DNA from: Euryodendron excelsum
Lineage: Eukaryota; Streptophyta; Magnoliopsida; Ericales; Pentaphylacaceae
Direction: 5' to 3'
Length of the DNA: 64,000 nt
NCBI GenBank assembly: GCA_033060915.1
Contig: CM065389.1
Location: 22,149,001-22,213,000, forward strand
Every line of letters starts with the position of its first letter. The stretch's first letter is position 1. The position numbers and the translations under genes were made by a program. Below are positions 44,361-57,473 of the stretch, piece by piece. The notes beneath the pieces were generated by a model that had not been told where the DNA came from, searched no databases, and was given only the letters and a program-made list of their open reading frames with translations.

Positions 44361-46244
44361 TTTTGGCCCAAGAAGGCAACCTAAGAGGGGGGTGAATTGA
44401 GTTTTACAGAATTTATATCAAATAATGCAACTAAATACAGTTTATGTATTTCAACAATGATTAATCAAAGTATATATCAAGCAAGTAAATTATATATCAA
44501 AATATATATCTATGCAAGCATGTATGGTGAGCAAATAAGCAAAATAGAGCAAGGAAAGAAGAGTACCAGATTTATAGAGGTTCGGCCAACCTTGCCTACG
44601 TCCTCTCTTCTTTGATCCTTTCGAAGGTATTCCACTATGCAACACCCCTTACACAGCTGCTGAGTTTGCTACAAGTGCCTAGCTCACTCTTACAAGAGCT
44701 CTTCCCCAATCTCTCACAACCCAAGAGATTTTATCCAAATTTTTCTTAAACTTACAAGTGATTTTGTCCAAGCTTCACTCAAACTTACAAGTGTTTTTAC
44801 CTAAGAACACTCAAACTTACAAGTTTACAAACCCACCCAAGTGAAATGAATAAAGGTTATACAATGGGTAACTCTTCTAATGAGTAGATGAACAAATATA
44901 TCTCAATGAACAACCTCAAACACTCAGTAAAAAGATGTGGCAATTATGGCACAAAAGTTTTTTATCGTCAAGCACTTTTTATAGTAGATATGATCATTCT
45001 ATATCATATATAGAAGCTATATGTATCTTTTATTTAAAGCCATGAATCGATTCTAGCCATTAGAGAAGTATGAGAGAAGTTTTGGTGGTAGATCGCACCA
45101 TTGCATCTGTCAGAAATATAGTCGTTCCTGTCAGTAGTCAACTCTTTTCACAATGAGTCGACTCTTTTTAGAGTTTATTTCAGCATTTTGCCATGAGGGT
45201 CGACTCATGACTTGTAGGAGTCGACTCTTTTAGTCAGAATCTGCAAACTCAACTCTCTATTTCAATGAGTCGACACTTTCGCAGTGAGGGGTCGACTCTT
45301 TTAAGAAGTCTTCAAAATTTTAGGCTTTGTTTGAATGAGTCGACTCCTGAATGATGAGGGGTCGACTCTTTTGAGTCCCAAGTAGATTTTCAAGGCTCTG
45401 TCTAAATGAGTCGACTATTGAAACTTGAGGAGTCGACTATTTTTACCAAAAAACTTATTTCTGTAGGTTTTCTTCATTCTTCTCCAAAGTCTCCAATCTT
45501 TTCAAAGATCATCCAAATAAGTTTTTTAAAGCTTGCAAATACTTCTTCAAAGCTTGATAACTTCAAGAACATCTTCAATGCCTTCTAGATGAATTAACTC
45601 CATTTTGATCACTTGTAGAGCTCTTCAATCATAATCGCTTTATCTATTGATCCAAATCTTTTTCAAAATCCTCAAGAAAGCTTCCAAGACTTAAGATCTT
45701 CATTTCTTCAACTGATTTTATATCCTTCTTTGAACATCTTCATCCTCTTTACTTGATCTTTATCAACTTGATTTCTTATAAGATTCTTCAATCAATATAA
45801 CTTCTTCCATCAATTCAAGACTTCAACAAAATCTTCAATTAAGCTTTCAAGTCTTGTGATTTCTTTCATGCTTTCAAGACATCTTCAAATCTTCTAAGAA
45901 AACTTCCATGTCTTTGAGTTGGTCTCTTCTTCTTTGACATCCATCATCTTTGAAATTTCTTCATTCTCTATAAGATCACCATTGTTGAATATGTCATTCC
46001 TTCATGCTTATCAATCTTCAATTCAAGATTTTCATCATCTTGAAATTCTTTCATTCTCTTATAATATCAGCTTTGTCATCTCATCATGCTTTTCATTTTT
46101 CATTCTAATCTTTGCATCACAAATTCTCCATTATGATAAACTTCAAGTCAAGATCTAATTAATAATTAATCTGCACACTAAGTAAAATTATTAGATCATT
46201 AACCCATGTTTTGTTATTATCAAAATCAAGGCATTAAGTCAACA
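44361..46244 (-). repeat. 5' LTR of copia element (1884 bp)
   Basis: On the minus strand it runs TGTTGACTTAATGCC to GGGCCAAAA (the last CA has mutated). It matches the LTR at 29889-31791 throughout, including the GTCGACTC array at about 45130-45440. Confidence 0.85.
45130..45440 (-). repeat. GTCGACTC repeat array in copia 5' LTR
   Basis: Same units as at 30700-30990, with GAGGGGTCGACTC at about 45288 and 45357 and GAGGAGTCGACT near 45428 (period about 70 bp). This copy keeps more intact GAGTCGACTC palindromes than the other LTR. Confidence 0.75.
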
Positions 46245-48929
46245 CAAGGTTCTCAAATTCAAGTAAAGCAAAGCAAGAAGAAGATGATTTACTTTTATGT
46301 AATCCCCCCTCTCTCTTCTTCCTCCTAGCCCACTTTGATTTTCTTCTATTTTAATCCTCCATCTTCTACCTCCCTTTCTTGCAGCTTGAAACAAGAGACT
46401 CCCCGATTCATGCCTAGGAAGAATTGTTGAAGGTCATCATGTCGGGGGCTTTCTCAAATTCAACCATTGATGGTGTTGGTTCGGCCCTCTTGATTATATA
46501 ATGAAAGCTAATCTTGTATGTTCATGACCCTTTTTGCATTGTGTATATCATATCCATACATTCATTCAAAATTGTTTTCAAAGTTGTTTTTCAAACTTGC
46601 ATCAAAACTCTCTTTCAAAACTTGCATTCAAAATCTTGTTTTCAAAATCACAATCTTGAAGTGATTCTAACCATTCCAAGATTAGGGTTGTTTTAAGAAA
46701 GTGTTATATTCATGGTGATTATTGAAGTCCATATCTTGGGTGTAAACCATAAATTATTTTTTATCAAAATCAAAATCTTAAGATGATTCTAGCCATTCCA
46801 TGGTTAGGGTTTGTTGTAGGGAAGTGTGATCTTCAAAGGTGATCATTATGATTCATATTTCAAATCCATGTTGTTTTCGAAACCATCAACTTAGAATGGT
46901 TCTAATCTTTTCATGGTCAGAATCGTTTTAAGAAAGTGAGATATTCAAAAAAATTTCAAAAGTCCATATTCAAATCCGTTTTCCAAATTCCTTTCCAAAA
47001 ACTCTCCTCAAACTTCTTTCCTAAAAATTCTCTTTAAAAGATCTCCTTTTCAAAAACTCTTTTTCTTAGAGTCCAAGTTAAGCCCTAGATTCCATGGTTA
47101 GGAAACACTAGTTCTTTTTCCTAAAAACATGACTCCTTATTTTACATCAAATCATAAATTTTCAAAATCTCTATTTTCTACATCAAATTGTAGATTTTCA
47201 AAATTTATTTTTCCACCAAAATCATAGATATCCAAATTCAAGATTTCCAAAACTCAGCATTTCTAATTCTATGTCAAATCCAATCTTCCAATTTAGAAAA
47301 TCAAATCAAATCCTCCAATTTTGGAAACCAAATCAAATCATCTATTTTTGGGAATAAAATATAATCTTCGACTTTAGGAAATAGGAATCAAATTTTTTTT
47401 AATTCAAACATTTCCAAATCTCAACTTTTCAAATCTTTCTAAATTCTAAATCTTTCCAATAGTTCGAATCTTTCTAAAACCAATACTTTCTAAATTCAAA
47501 TCTTTCCAAATTCAAATCTTTCCAAAAATCAACACTTTCCTAAAATGAAAACTTTCCTAAAATGAAACTTTCATAGTTTGGCACTTTTCTAAAGTGGAAC
47601 TTTCCTATTTTGAAAATTTCTTAATTCAAAACTTTCTAAAATTCAATCCTTCCTAAATTCTAACTTTTTAAATTCCTTCAAATCAAATATTCAAATCAAA
47701 TCCTTTTCAAATCTTTCTTAAACCTCATCTTTCCTAATTCTAAGTTTTCTAAAATCAAATCAAACTTTTCAAATCTAAATCAAATCTGTTCAATTCGATT
47801 GCATGCTTCAACCTTAGTTTACCTAAATCCTAGGATACCTAAACCCTAGTTCAACCTTAATCCTAAGTTAGGAAGTTTTAATTCTTTTCTAAAACTCCTT
47901 TCTAAACCAAGATGGTTTTCCAATTTGAATTCAAATCAAGATGATTTTAAAACTTAACTGAATCTTTCCAAATCAAGTCCAAGTTCTTTTTCCAGGTTCG
48001 ATCTTTTCAAACCAAAATCAATTTCAAAACCCTCAAGTTCTATTTTAAATCAAAGTCAATTCCAAGTTCAATTTCCAATCTTCTATTCAAAAGTTCAAAT
48101 CAAACTCTTTTCAAATCAAGCCTTTTCAAGTTAAACTTTTCAAAAATCTCAAAGTGTCTATTTTCAACCGGACACCGAGTCAGAACTACGACTGACCTGA
48201 TTCCCAACAAAGGGATATGTAGGCAACCCTCATGGAAGCGGTCACAACCTTTTTGAAATTTTCAATTTCATAATCTTCTTCCAATTTTCAATTTCATAAT
48301 CTATTTCTAATTTTCAATTTCTAAAACCTTCTTTCAGACATCAAATCTTTATTTTCAAATTTATTTTCAAAATCTAACCTTTTTTTTGCACTTACATGTC
48401 ATGCATCATAGCAAATTTCTTTCTAAAGGTCTTTTCAAAGTGGATAATTGGACTTTTATTAAACGAAGATTCTAAATAAGTGAACCTAAGATGAATAAAC
48501 ATGTAGGTACCACAATGGCAGGGTAGGGTGATGATCTTAGGATACTTTCCTTATACGTAACCAACCTCCGAATCTAGAATCAGTATTTTCAAAGACCAAA
48601 ATGGATTTATTTTCAAAAAGAGCTTAAATTTTTTGAAGGTTGCCAAACAACCTATTTTCTTAAAAACCCTCCTTTGAGAAAGTTTTCAAAACTTTTTCAA
48701 AAACCCTAAGTGTAATCTTTGAATTGGGTTTAGTTTTAGGTGACCTAACTCATTTTAATCAAGTTAGGTGGCGACTTCAAACTTTTTCTAAAAGCCCTTA
48801 ATTAAATAAATTTCCAATTCAAACCTAGTCGCACTCATCATTCTAGGAAGATGAGTTCTAACGAGAGAGTACTATATTTTTTTCCACTTGTGCGTGTTTT
48901 TCTCGAGTGTGGAAAATCGGAGCGCGACA
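46245..48929 (+). mobile_element. Solo Tat LTR E, right part (R/U5)
   Basis: Continuation of 28092-29888 after the copia insertion. It contains the polypyrimidine tract (46550-48430), the conserved AGGTGGCGACTTCAAAC segment near 48766 and the end GAGCGCGACA at 48929, followed by ACTAA (48930-48934). Confidence 0.8.
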
Positions 48930-51900
48930 ACTAAGAGGGCAAAAATGAGATTTTTTTCATTAAATTAATATAGAAGAAAGCTCAAGACTAATCAAGCATG
49001 TTAATAAATATATATTTATCAATAACAAAGTAAAAGTAAATGAAAACGATTTTTTCATTTCTTTTACCCCACTTTTGCTCAATCAAAAATGATAAGTAAT
49101 TTTACTTCTCATACCTTTTCTTTTTTCTTAATAAATTCAAAATTCAAACACAGCATCACTATTTTTTTTTTTTCCCTTAAAAATCCTCAAGCCCCATATT
49201 TCTATCAACCTTACATTCACAAGTATTGCAAAATCAGACGTAGAAACTTCTTTACCACTGTCTTACATCAATTTCCCCCCGACTTGTCTAACAACATTCA
49301 TGCAACTTTATAATTAATTTAGTTGTAGTCATCTATACTAATATATCATACTAAAAAGGTGGCATGCATTATGTGCGTGTGCTACACTATACTCAATTAT
49401 TTCTCTATTTATTGGTGGTTATCTAGTTGTATAACCATATAAGTGGTGGAACATAGTACACCAAATTCTTTTACTAAGTAATCTGGTTGTGTAACCCTAT
49501 AGAAGGTGTGAACGTCGGCTATGTAGTAATTTTTAATTTCCAATTGCTGTTTCTCTTTCTACTTCACTCCTCGTTGCCTCTTTCATGAATCGACACTGAC
49601 AGCTGTTATGGGAGTTACATATATGTGTGTGTATACCAATGTCAGCTGTTACTTCTATAAAAATTCATATTTGCTAGAACATTAACCTTACCATTTGAAG
49701 TTGAAAGAAATGATAGCTTGAGACTTACATTTGTTCTGAATTTATTCTGAAAAAGGAGAAGTCTTCTCAGAAACTGAAGATTCACCCTGGTGATAGTTTA
49801 GGACATTAATGAATGTCTTCCTCAAACTATACCCAATTCAGGCGATAACTAAGAGTCAATAATGATCACAATCATAATCAACTCAGACTACTACTAAAAT
49901 AGTTTGCACCTTCAACTGTTGCAGCAAGATAGGCATGTGGGCTTCTTTGGCACTTTGGGTTGACACGACTTATTATTTTAAAGCAAAAATTTTAGCCGTT
50001 AAGGAATGGAAATTGAATTTTGGCAGGAAAAGTTGAATCCATGGGTAGTGGAAATGTTAAGGGATGAAGAATTGTCAGGAGGAAGATGATTAGAAGGAAG
50101 CAATCCACTCGGTAGGATTGTCATTACAGAAGCAAAAACAAAAAGAGAAACAGAGACAGCAAACCTATGTCATTATTGTTATATTTTTATAAATTTTTAC
50201 ATATTAACAGACATGGAAGCTAAAAAAAGGGAATATATGAGGGAGAGATAGAAAAGAAAAGAGGAGGAAAAAACCTCTTTATTTACTTCTGTTTAATTAT
50301 GCAAAAAATGTACAAAGGTAGATTGGCTTGGTGGTCAGGTTTTTGTCCCCTCATTATCCGCGGTTCGAGTGTCCTTCGCTCCTCATCTAGTGTTCAAGTC
50401 TCGGTTTTCTCTCCTCTAGGTTTCGACCTCCCATGGACAAAAAAATCATACACACATAGGAACTTACTAGGAAATTGACTAATTTTGTATATAGGGGAAG
50501 TGAGAAAAAAAATTGGTGTCATAAATTTCTTCCCTATTTTTTTCCCTCTCACTTCAACAACCAAACCCGAGAAAGTGAAAGAAGGAAAACTCACGTGAAA
50601 AACTTTTTTATCATCTTTTATTAACTTACTTTTTCTCTTTCATTAACTTTTTTCAACCAAAGTCCTGCTTATACTTTCATGGACTTTTAGTTAAAGCTTT
50701 TGACTTTTTTAATAAAAATCAAAACTAAAAAGTGTTTAAAAAATTAGTTAAAAAGCTTATTCAAATGAGCTTTGACATGGACTCATAATTTTTGCTTTTT
50801 TTTTTTTAAACGAAAACCAAAACTAAAAACTAGTTAAAAGTTGGGGCAAAAAAGCTGATCCAAATGAGCTTTTAGCAAAAAACTTTCCCTTTCTTTCTGT
50901 CTCCCAAACTTTCCCTTTTGTCATGGATATTAATTTTAAGCAAAATGCTTCACTGTATGTTGGACTAGTTTCTGAAAAACAATCTGAAATTTTGATTCAG
51001 CAAATCCGTGAAAATTTTAGTTGAGCACATCCCTGAAAATCAGTCACACTTCCGCAGGATACAAAAGTTGAGGCTGTGGAAACCCCAACAAAGATATGCA
51101 TTAACAAATAAGGAAGTCAAACATTATAGTCATAGGAAATCATCAACTTCATATACAGGTTCAATGATCTTAAACTTGTTCCGCATTGCAGCGATCATAA
51201 GAGTTGATATTGAGTTTGTTTGGTCATCTAATCAAGATCCCTTCATCACCTGCAATGACTGCCTGACTTCAAGAATTTGGCTCTCTTTCTAAGCCGGCGC
51301 TGGGGTTTCTGCAATGTCAATGAATACCGTCATCAAATTCACATAATTCACAACCAGATCTTAACTGTAAGGGACATAATCAGAAATGCATATCAACTTC
51401 GCATAAAAAAAAATGAATTCCTAAATTATATTTTATAAATCACTTTCTGCAAAATTGGGTCATAAGTGGAAAATGTGTAAGTCATCATCAAGAAATAACC
51501 ATGAACAATCATTAGACAGCCAGTTCATAAAATCCTAAAATCAATCTTTCATCCCTGGTGGACTTTGTCTACTGTAATGGCCCATCTTGATGAAACATAT
51601 ATAATTTCAAATGCAAAGTAAAACACAAAGGTAAAATTTAATTAGCTTGGGACATCCAAGTGCACCTAATAGATGGAGATTTAAATTTCAAATAAGCAAA
51701 GAACAAAGAAGAATTCTGTCTCTGTGCAAGCACTAAACTATTAAGCTGATAAGAAAATATAGAGGGGTATTTCACTGACTGAAACTAAGGTAAACTTCAT
51801 GTTTTCATTTCACACATATGCTTCTCTGGGAAGATATATGCTATAGGAGTAAAGAATTCTGAGAGATGAACTTACGGTAGTACAAGTTGACTGCAAAAGA

Positions 51901-53668
51901 GGGCCAATAAGCGCCTTGAGTAATTCATGCACTACACCAAGACCCAAGACCCAGCACATTTTGCAAGATTTTATGCCCCTTGGAATGCTAAACATCTTAT
52001 ACCAGGGTTATTAAAAACTCAGGATCAAAGACGTATCCAGGCAGCAAACTAAACTAATGTCTTTTTTTTAGCCGAAATTTTTATACATACGACTTCTGTC
52101 TTCCTTTTGTGATTTTGTATTGGGAATTACTGCTTTCCTTGACATGTAAATAGCGACATAAAATTCCAAAAAAGTAAACTCAATTCTCTGTTCTTTCTTT
52201 CTTTTCCCTTTTTGTGCCTCCAATTTTTACGACTTTCTGGGGCATTGGTGGAGGTGAGGGGCATCGTTAAGAACTCCTTACAACCAAGGATCAAAATTCC
52301 GTTTTGGTTGGCTGGGAAGCAGAGATGTTTCGGAAACATTTTGAAAATGTTTCGGGATGTTTCAGAAATATTTCGGAAGTGACAAATATTAAGATAGCAA
52401 AATATACTCTTATATTTTTTCTCAATAAGAATTGTCCAACATTTATGAAAAATTCTAAATTCGTGTTGATACAAGGTCTAATAGCATTGCATTTTGGTGC
52501 ATTTTTCTATGTTCCAGTTTGTTTTAATAGAAACCATAGAGTTTCGTTTAGGTCTCTTAGGAAAAGAAACGTTTTGTCCGTTTTGATTTAAACAAATGGA
52601 AATATTGTTCCTTGCTTACAACACAATACTCTTTACAGTTTAGCCTTATGGGGCCTAAGCCCACAGCACTGTGAATGAATTTCACATTTTTAATCACTGG
52701 GTTTACAAGATCATGGTTCATTAACAGAATCTATCATGTCGAAACATTATATCAGTTGGAACATATTGCTTTCCTTTCAGAAACAGGCAAGTTCGCAATC
52801 AGCGACAAGTTGCAAATATGCTTGAAAGTTGTCAAATACACAAAACATCAACAGTACATAAAATAATACTACTCTAGGGCAAGATGGTGATTATGAATGT
52901 TGTCTGAGGTCGCTGTGTATATACTTCATCTGACTAAAAATTTACCTAGTCAGAGCTACCTAATGAGTTATATATCATATCTGTGCTATTTGTTAAAGCA
53001 CATTATAAACTTTTCTTTTTTAATTTTAAGTAAAGCAAATCTGAATTAAAAGTTGCCAAGGGGGCTAAAAGTAGGATGGTAAATGAGAAAAGTCTGAAGG
53101 ACTAAAGGCAAAAGGCTGCAGACTTCTCAATTTGCGCTTTTTGAAATGCCTGAAGCATATATAGAAAGGCATTTGATGAACTATAACCTACTTATCATTT
53201 AACACAAAAAAAAAAAAAAAACAATTGAGAAAGAAAGGAGAGGACAAGACCTGTGATACACTTCCACTAACCTCACCAAGGAATAGAACCTAAGAAATAG
53301 GAAAATGTTGACCAAGAACTTCAGGGATCCAATCTTCCAGTGATTAATAACATTCTTTTGTTAACCCCACTCAATGTATTACCAGTTGCAAGAGAGGGGA
53401 CTTCTCTCTCTTCTCAACTTACAAGCACAAATATGAATACATACACGGGACACGAATATGACATGACACAGACATGCCTATATAACAATTTCAAAAAATC
53501 AGGACACGGCACGGCAAAGCTAGGACACGACACAATAAATATATGTCTATATGCATACAAGAAAATAAAAATTATTTATTCATTTCTATTATAATATTAG
53601 TTTATTACGTTAAAGTAGAAAGAAATCATTTTTCACATTCTATATTTGGGAACAGAAATATCTATTCA
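48930..53668. other. AT-rich low-copy DNA without a recognisable gene
   Basis: Begins with the right target duplication ACTAA. No open frame exceeds about 115 codons and none shows a known motif or splice structure. Visible features: poly-T/A runs (49165-49174, 50798-50808, 53207-53222), a SINE-like stretch near 50320, a degenerate duplication near 50690-50880 (ATGAGCTTT at 50766 and 50864), a 21-bp perfect inverted repeat (52333-52353), and GACACG-type repeats near 53445-53530. Probably intergenic host DNA with old insertions. Confidence 0.5.
50321..50470 (+). repeat. Possible tRNA-derived SINE
   Basis: TGGCTTGGTGG (50324-50334) resembles a pol III A box and GGTTCGAGTGTCC (50362-50374) a B box, about 28 bases apart. 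No clear tail or target duplication was found, so this is tentative. Confidence 0.35.
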
Positions 53669-53747
53669 TTTTTTTTGATAAGTAAGAATATATCCAGATA
53701 GGCGCGCTAAAAGGGCACCGCCCATTGTACAAAAGCTATACAAAAAC

Positions 53748-56700
53748 CTATAAAAAGAGCTCAACACGAAAGTTGAGCTCATCTATGAAATCTATGAGGG
53801 AAAGAGGCGAGTCACCAAAGTTCCCTTTACACCAAAAATGAAAACTATGCAAAAGACAAGACTTCAACTTATGTATAGAAACATAAGTCTCTTTGAAAGT
53901 CCGCCGATTTCCCTCTCTCCATATACTCCACTTCAAGCATAGAGGTGCTAACCTCCAAGCTTTCTTCCTTCTCTTCAAACTACACCCCGTATCCCAACCT
54001 TCAAGCAGCTTCAAGACTGACGCTAGCATTACCCAATACACACCAAACACTGACAAAAGCATGGCCCATAATTGCTTAGCAACCTCACAATGGCGCATCA
54101 TATGGTCCATCGTCTCCTCCGCCTTTTTACACATACAACACCAATTAGGAAATCTAAAACCCCTTTTACACAAGTTGTCAATAGTAAGGATAGAATCAAG
54201 CGCTGTTGTACATACAAAGAACACCAATTTCGATGGGGCACCAAAGCACCATAACTCTTACCCTATCCAACATTAGAATGATCTAACTGAGAACCTGCCC
54301 TGATTGTGATTCCATTTCATAGAATCTGCTAAACCCCCTTTTTCTTCCAGACCATACAAAGTGGCAAACAACTCTGCTATGCTCTCCACTTTCCAATCTT
54401 GACAAGGTCTAATGAAAATAGGTTTCCATACAACAGTAGCATTAGAAAACCTCAGGTAATCTGCCACCAATGCATCCCTATTGGCTGCAATGCTGAACAA
54501 GTCCGAAAAGGCTACAGACAAGAGAACATCTCTGCACCAAATATCATGCCAAAACTTAATACGACTGCCATCCCCAACCACAAACACCACCTGTTTAAGA
54601 AAGTCAGCCCACCCCCTTCTTATTCCTTTCCACACCGTGACTTTTTTAGAGACCCAACCCCTTGGATTAAACCCAAACTTGCTATCACCTTTTGCCAAAG
54701 ATGACCATCCTCTTCCACATACCTCCATAGCCATTTGGCCAACAAAGCTTGATTGAATTGGCGAAGGCATCTAACACCTAACCCTCCTTGATCTAAAGGA
54801 GCACAAATTTTCTTCCAACTCACCAAATGAAAGTTGAACTCCTTTCCCAAGCCTCCCCATAGGAGGTTGCTTTGAATCTACGCCACTCTTCTCTCTACCG
54901 AAGCAGGCATGGTGAATAAAGACATAAAATAGGTAGGTAAGCTCAACAGGGTGCTTTAAATTAAAGTAACTTTACCTCCTTTAGATAACTATTGCCTCTT
55001 CCAGACTGCAAGCCTTTTCTCAAACCGTTTAATGACCTGATCCCAAACCGCAGTGGTGTTAAAAGAGGAACCTAAGGGCATCCCCAAGTACACTGCAGGA
55101 AGAGCCCCCACTATAAAGCCTAAAGAATCTGCCAACCCCTGCACGTCCGCAACTTCACTCACAGGAATAAGTTCACTCTTGCACATGTTAACTTTTAAGT
55201 CAGACATCGCCTCAAAACATATCAAAACACATTGAATGTACCTCAATTGTTCTCCCCAGGATCACAGAAAATGATAGTGTCATCTAAAAAAAAAAAAAGC
55301 TAGGAAACCTCTACCACTTCCCTTCCCCCTCTACTAACGTCGAAGCCTTTTACCATACCACCCTATTCAGCTTTCTTCAACATTCTACTTGGAGTTTCCA
55401 TTATTATGATAAAAAAAGAATAGGGACCAAGGATCCCCTCGCCTCAATCCTCTGGAGCTAGCAAAGAAGCCAGATGGAGATCCATTAATGAGAACTGAGA
55501 ACCAAACAGTAAAAATACACCATTTAATCCACCTTCGCCATCTAACTCCAAAACCCATTCTATCCAAAATGTAAATGAGAAAATCCCAGCTCACATGATC
55601 ATAAGCTTTTTCAATATCCCACTAGCACAAAACACCTAGGACCCCGCTCTTCAGTATTGAATCCACCACTTCATTAGCAACAAGCACTACATCTAGAATC
55701 TGACGACCCCCAACAAAGGCATTTTGAGAGCTAGAAACTACCTTGCCGATCACCTTTTTAATACATAGCTACTACCTTAGCTGTCAACTTGTAGATACAC
55801 CCCACCAAGCTAATGGGCCTAAAATCTCTCAGCTCATTGGCATCGCCTTTCTTAGGAGTGAAGGAAATAAAAGAGGCATTCAAACTCTTCTTAAAAGACC
55901 CATGATCAAAGAAATGCTAAAATAAGGCCATCATATCCCTTTTTTTCCATCTACCAAGCTGTCAGCACAAAACCCATGGTCATCCCATCTGGACTCGAAG
56001 CCTTGTTCCCATTACAAATTTTCAAAGCCTCCAAAATTTCTTCTTCTAAAAAAGGCATTTCCAAGTTCTCTTTATCTTTTCTTCTGGGAGAGAGTCAAAA
56101 GCTAGTCCATCGAACTGGGGCCTAACAGAACTAGGTTTGTTATACAACCTCTCATAAAATTGAACCACACCCTTCTGGATCTCTTCCTTCTTCCTACTCT
56201 CCACTCCATCAATAATTAAGCTCCTAAGAAAATTGTGCCTTCTATGAGAATTAGCAAATCTATGAAAAAGCTTGGTGTTTTTGTCTCCGGCTTTAGGCCA
56301 TAAGGGCCTAGCTTTCTATCTCCAGCTAACCTCCTCCATGAGAACAATATGACCCAACTCTGCTTTGGCTTCTTCCCTTCCCATAGCATCTTCTTCTGTC
56401 AACCCTCTCTCCTACATTCTGTCCCATAGCATGATTGACTCCAACGTTTTTGCCTTTATAATGGATATGGTACCAAATTCTTCCCTACTCCACTGTTATA
56501 TATCATTTTCTTAGCTACCACAAAGTGAAATAGACTTTTTTATCCATAAAGCCCTTCACCTTCAACCATATGTTCTCAAAGTGAAACAGACTTTTTCCCC
56601 TTATGAATACCCCCACAATCCAATATTATCGGCAAGTGATCTGACACAGACTTAGGCACACTGTGAGACATTTGAGAACTTATCTTCCTACTCTGGCAAG

Positions 56701-56876
56701 ACTAAGAATATGTAGAGAAGGGTTCACTCTGTTATTACACCAACTAAACCTAGCCCCCAACAATGGATGATCCATCAACCCACAATCATCAATAAAATCA
56801 GAGAACTCCCTCATTGAGGAAGAGATGTGATCACATCCCCTTCGTTCAAAAGGAAACCTGATAATGTTGAAGTCCT

Positions 56877-56907
<31 letters not shown>

Positions 56908-57330
56908 AAACTAATGCACCAAGGTTTCTCCCATCTCCCTATAACATCATATAGTTCTCCCAAAGATCTTTCCTATTTGCATCCAATACCAGCACATAGA
57001 CTCTAGAAAAAATCCAATCAAAACCATTGTCTATATTGGAGGAAAGGCAAGACACGTAATAGCACCCCAGTATAACATCCTTTCTATCTACTAACCTACG
57101 ATCCCAAAGAAACAGGATCCCTCTGGCTGTGCCCCTAGCCTCCATAACTTCCCAACCCACAAACCTAGAACTCCACAAATGCTTAACAATCTCACTTGTC
57201 ATTGAGTCGTCTTTGTCTCCTGCAAACATATAATGTCCACCTTCCATTCTCTAATCAAATACTTGATCAATGTCCTTTTGTTAGGATCATTAAGCCCACG
57301 CACATTCCAGGTCAATTTTTAACTTCATTA
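53748..57330 (-). pseudogene. LINE ORF2: endonuclease, reverse transcriptase and zf-RVT
   Basis: Endonuclease starts near 57325 (WNVRGLNDPNKRTLIKYL, DIICLQETK), continues in 57247-56939, then EDFNIIRFPFERRG (56900-56860), and ends with SDHLPIILDCGG (about 56655-56620). RT pieces include [20 protein letters not shown] and [13 protein letters not shown] (55594-55420), a degenerate FLDDTIIFCD at about 55290-55260, and AVYLGMPLGSSFNTTAVWDQ (55110-55050). The post-RT part has LLAKWLWRYVEEDGHLWQK. The terminal zinc domain has CCMCKKAEETMDHMMRHC (54140-54085). The usual enzyme nicks DNA and primes reverse transcription; this copy is inactivated by frameshifts, stops and a 29-nt C run (56877-56905). 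Confidence 0.8.
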
Positions 57331-57473
57331 TGAACAGTTTTCCAATCCCCTTAGTGGCACCATTATAACCCCCTCCAACCCCTTCCTTTCAGCTACTATA
57401 GTTCACTGACCAAGTCAACTTCTTCAGTTCCATGTCCCTTCTGGAAGAAGCACTACCCCTTTTCTTCTTACTG

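Larger units (their letters stand above)
29889..46244 (-). mobile_element. SIRE-like Ty1/copia retrotransposon with an extra gene, carrying a nested solo Tat LTR
   Basis: Minus-strand order: 5' LTR (46244-44361), tRNA-iMet-type primer site, gag, protease, integrase, RT, RNase H (to 39673), a spacer with its own TATA box, an extra ORF (39177-37838), a 3' region with repeated polypurine tracts, and the 3' LTR (31791-29889). CAAGC (29884-29888) and CAAGG (46245-46249) fit a target duplication with one change. A solo Tat LTR (32449-37119) sits in the 3' region. Without it the element is about 11.7 kb. By eye the LTRs are roughly 93-95% alike over their first 230 bp, so insertion is not very old. 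All coding regions carry stops or frameshifts. Confidence 0.85.

Noticed and set aside
50321..50374. Functional tRNA gene
   Set aside because: Box-like words are present but the sequence cannot be folded into acceptor and anticodon stems; kept only as a possible SINE.
51008..51292. 94-codon ORF in the low-copy region
   Set aside because: No motif, no codon-like bias and no splice context that I could see.
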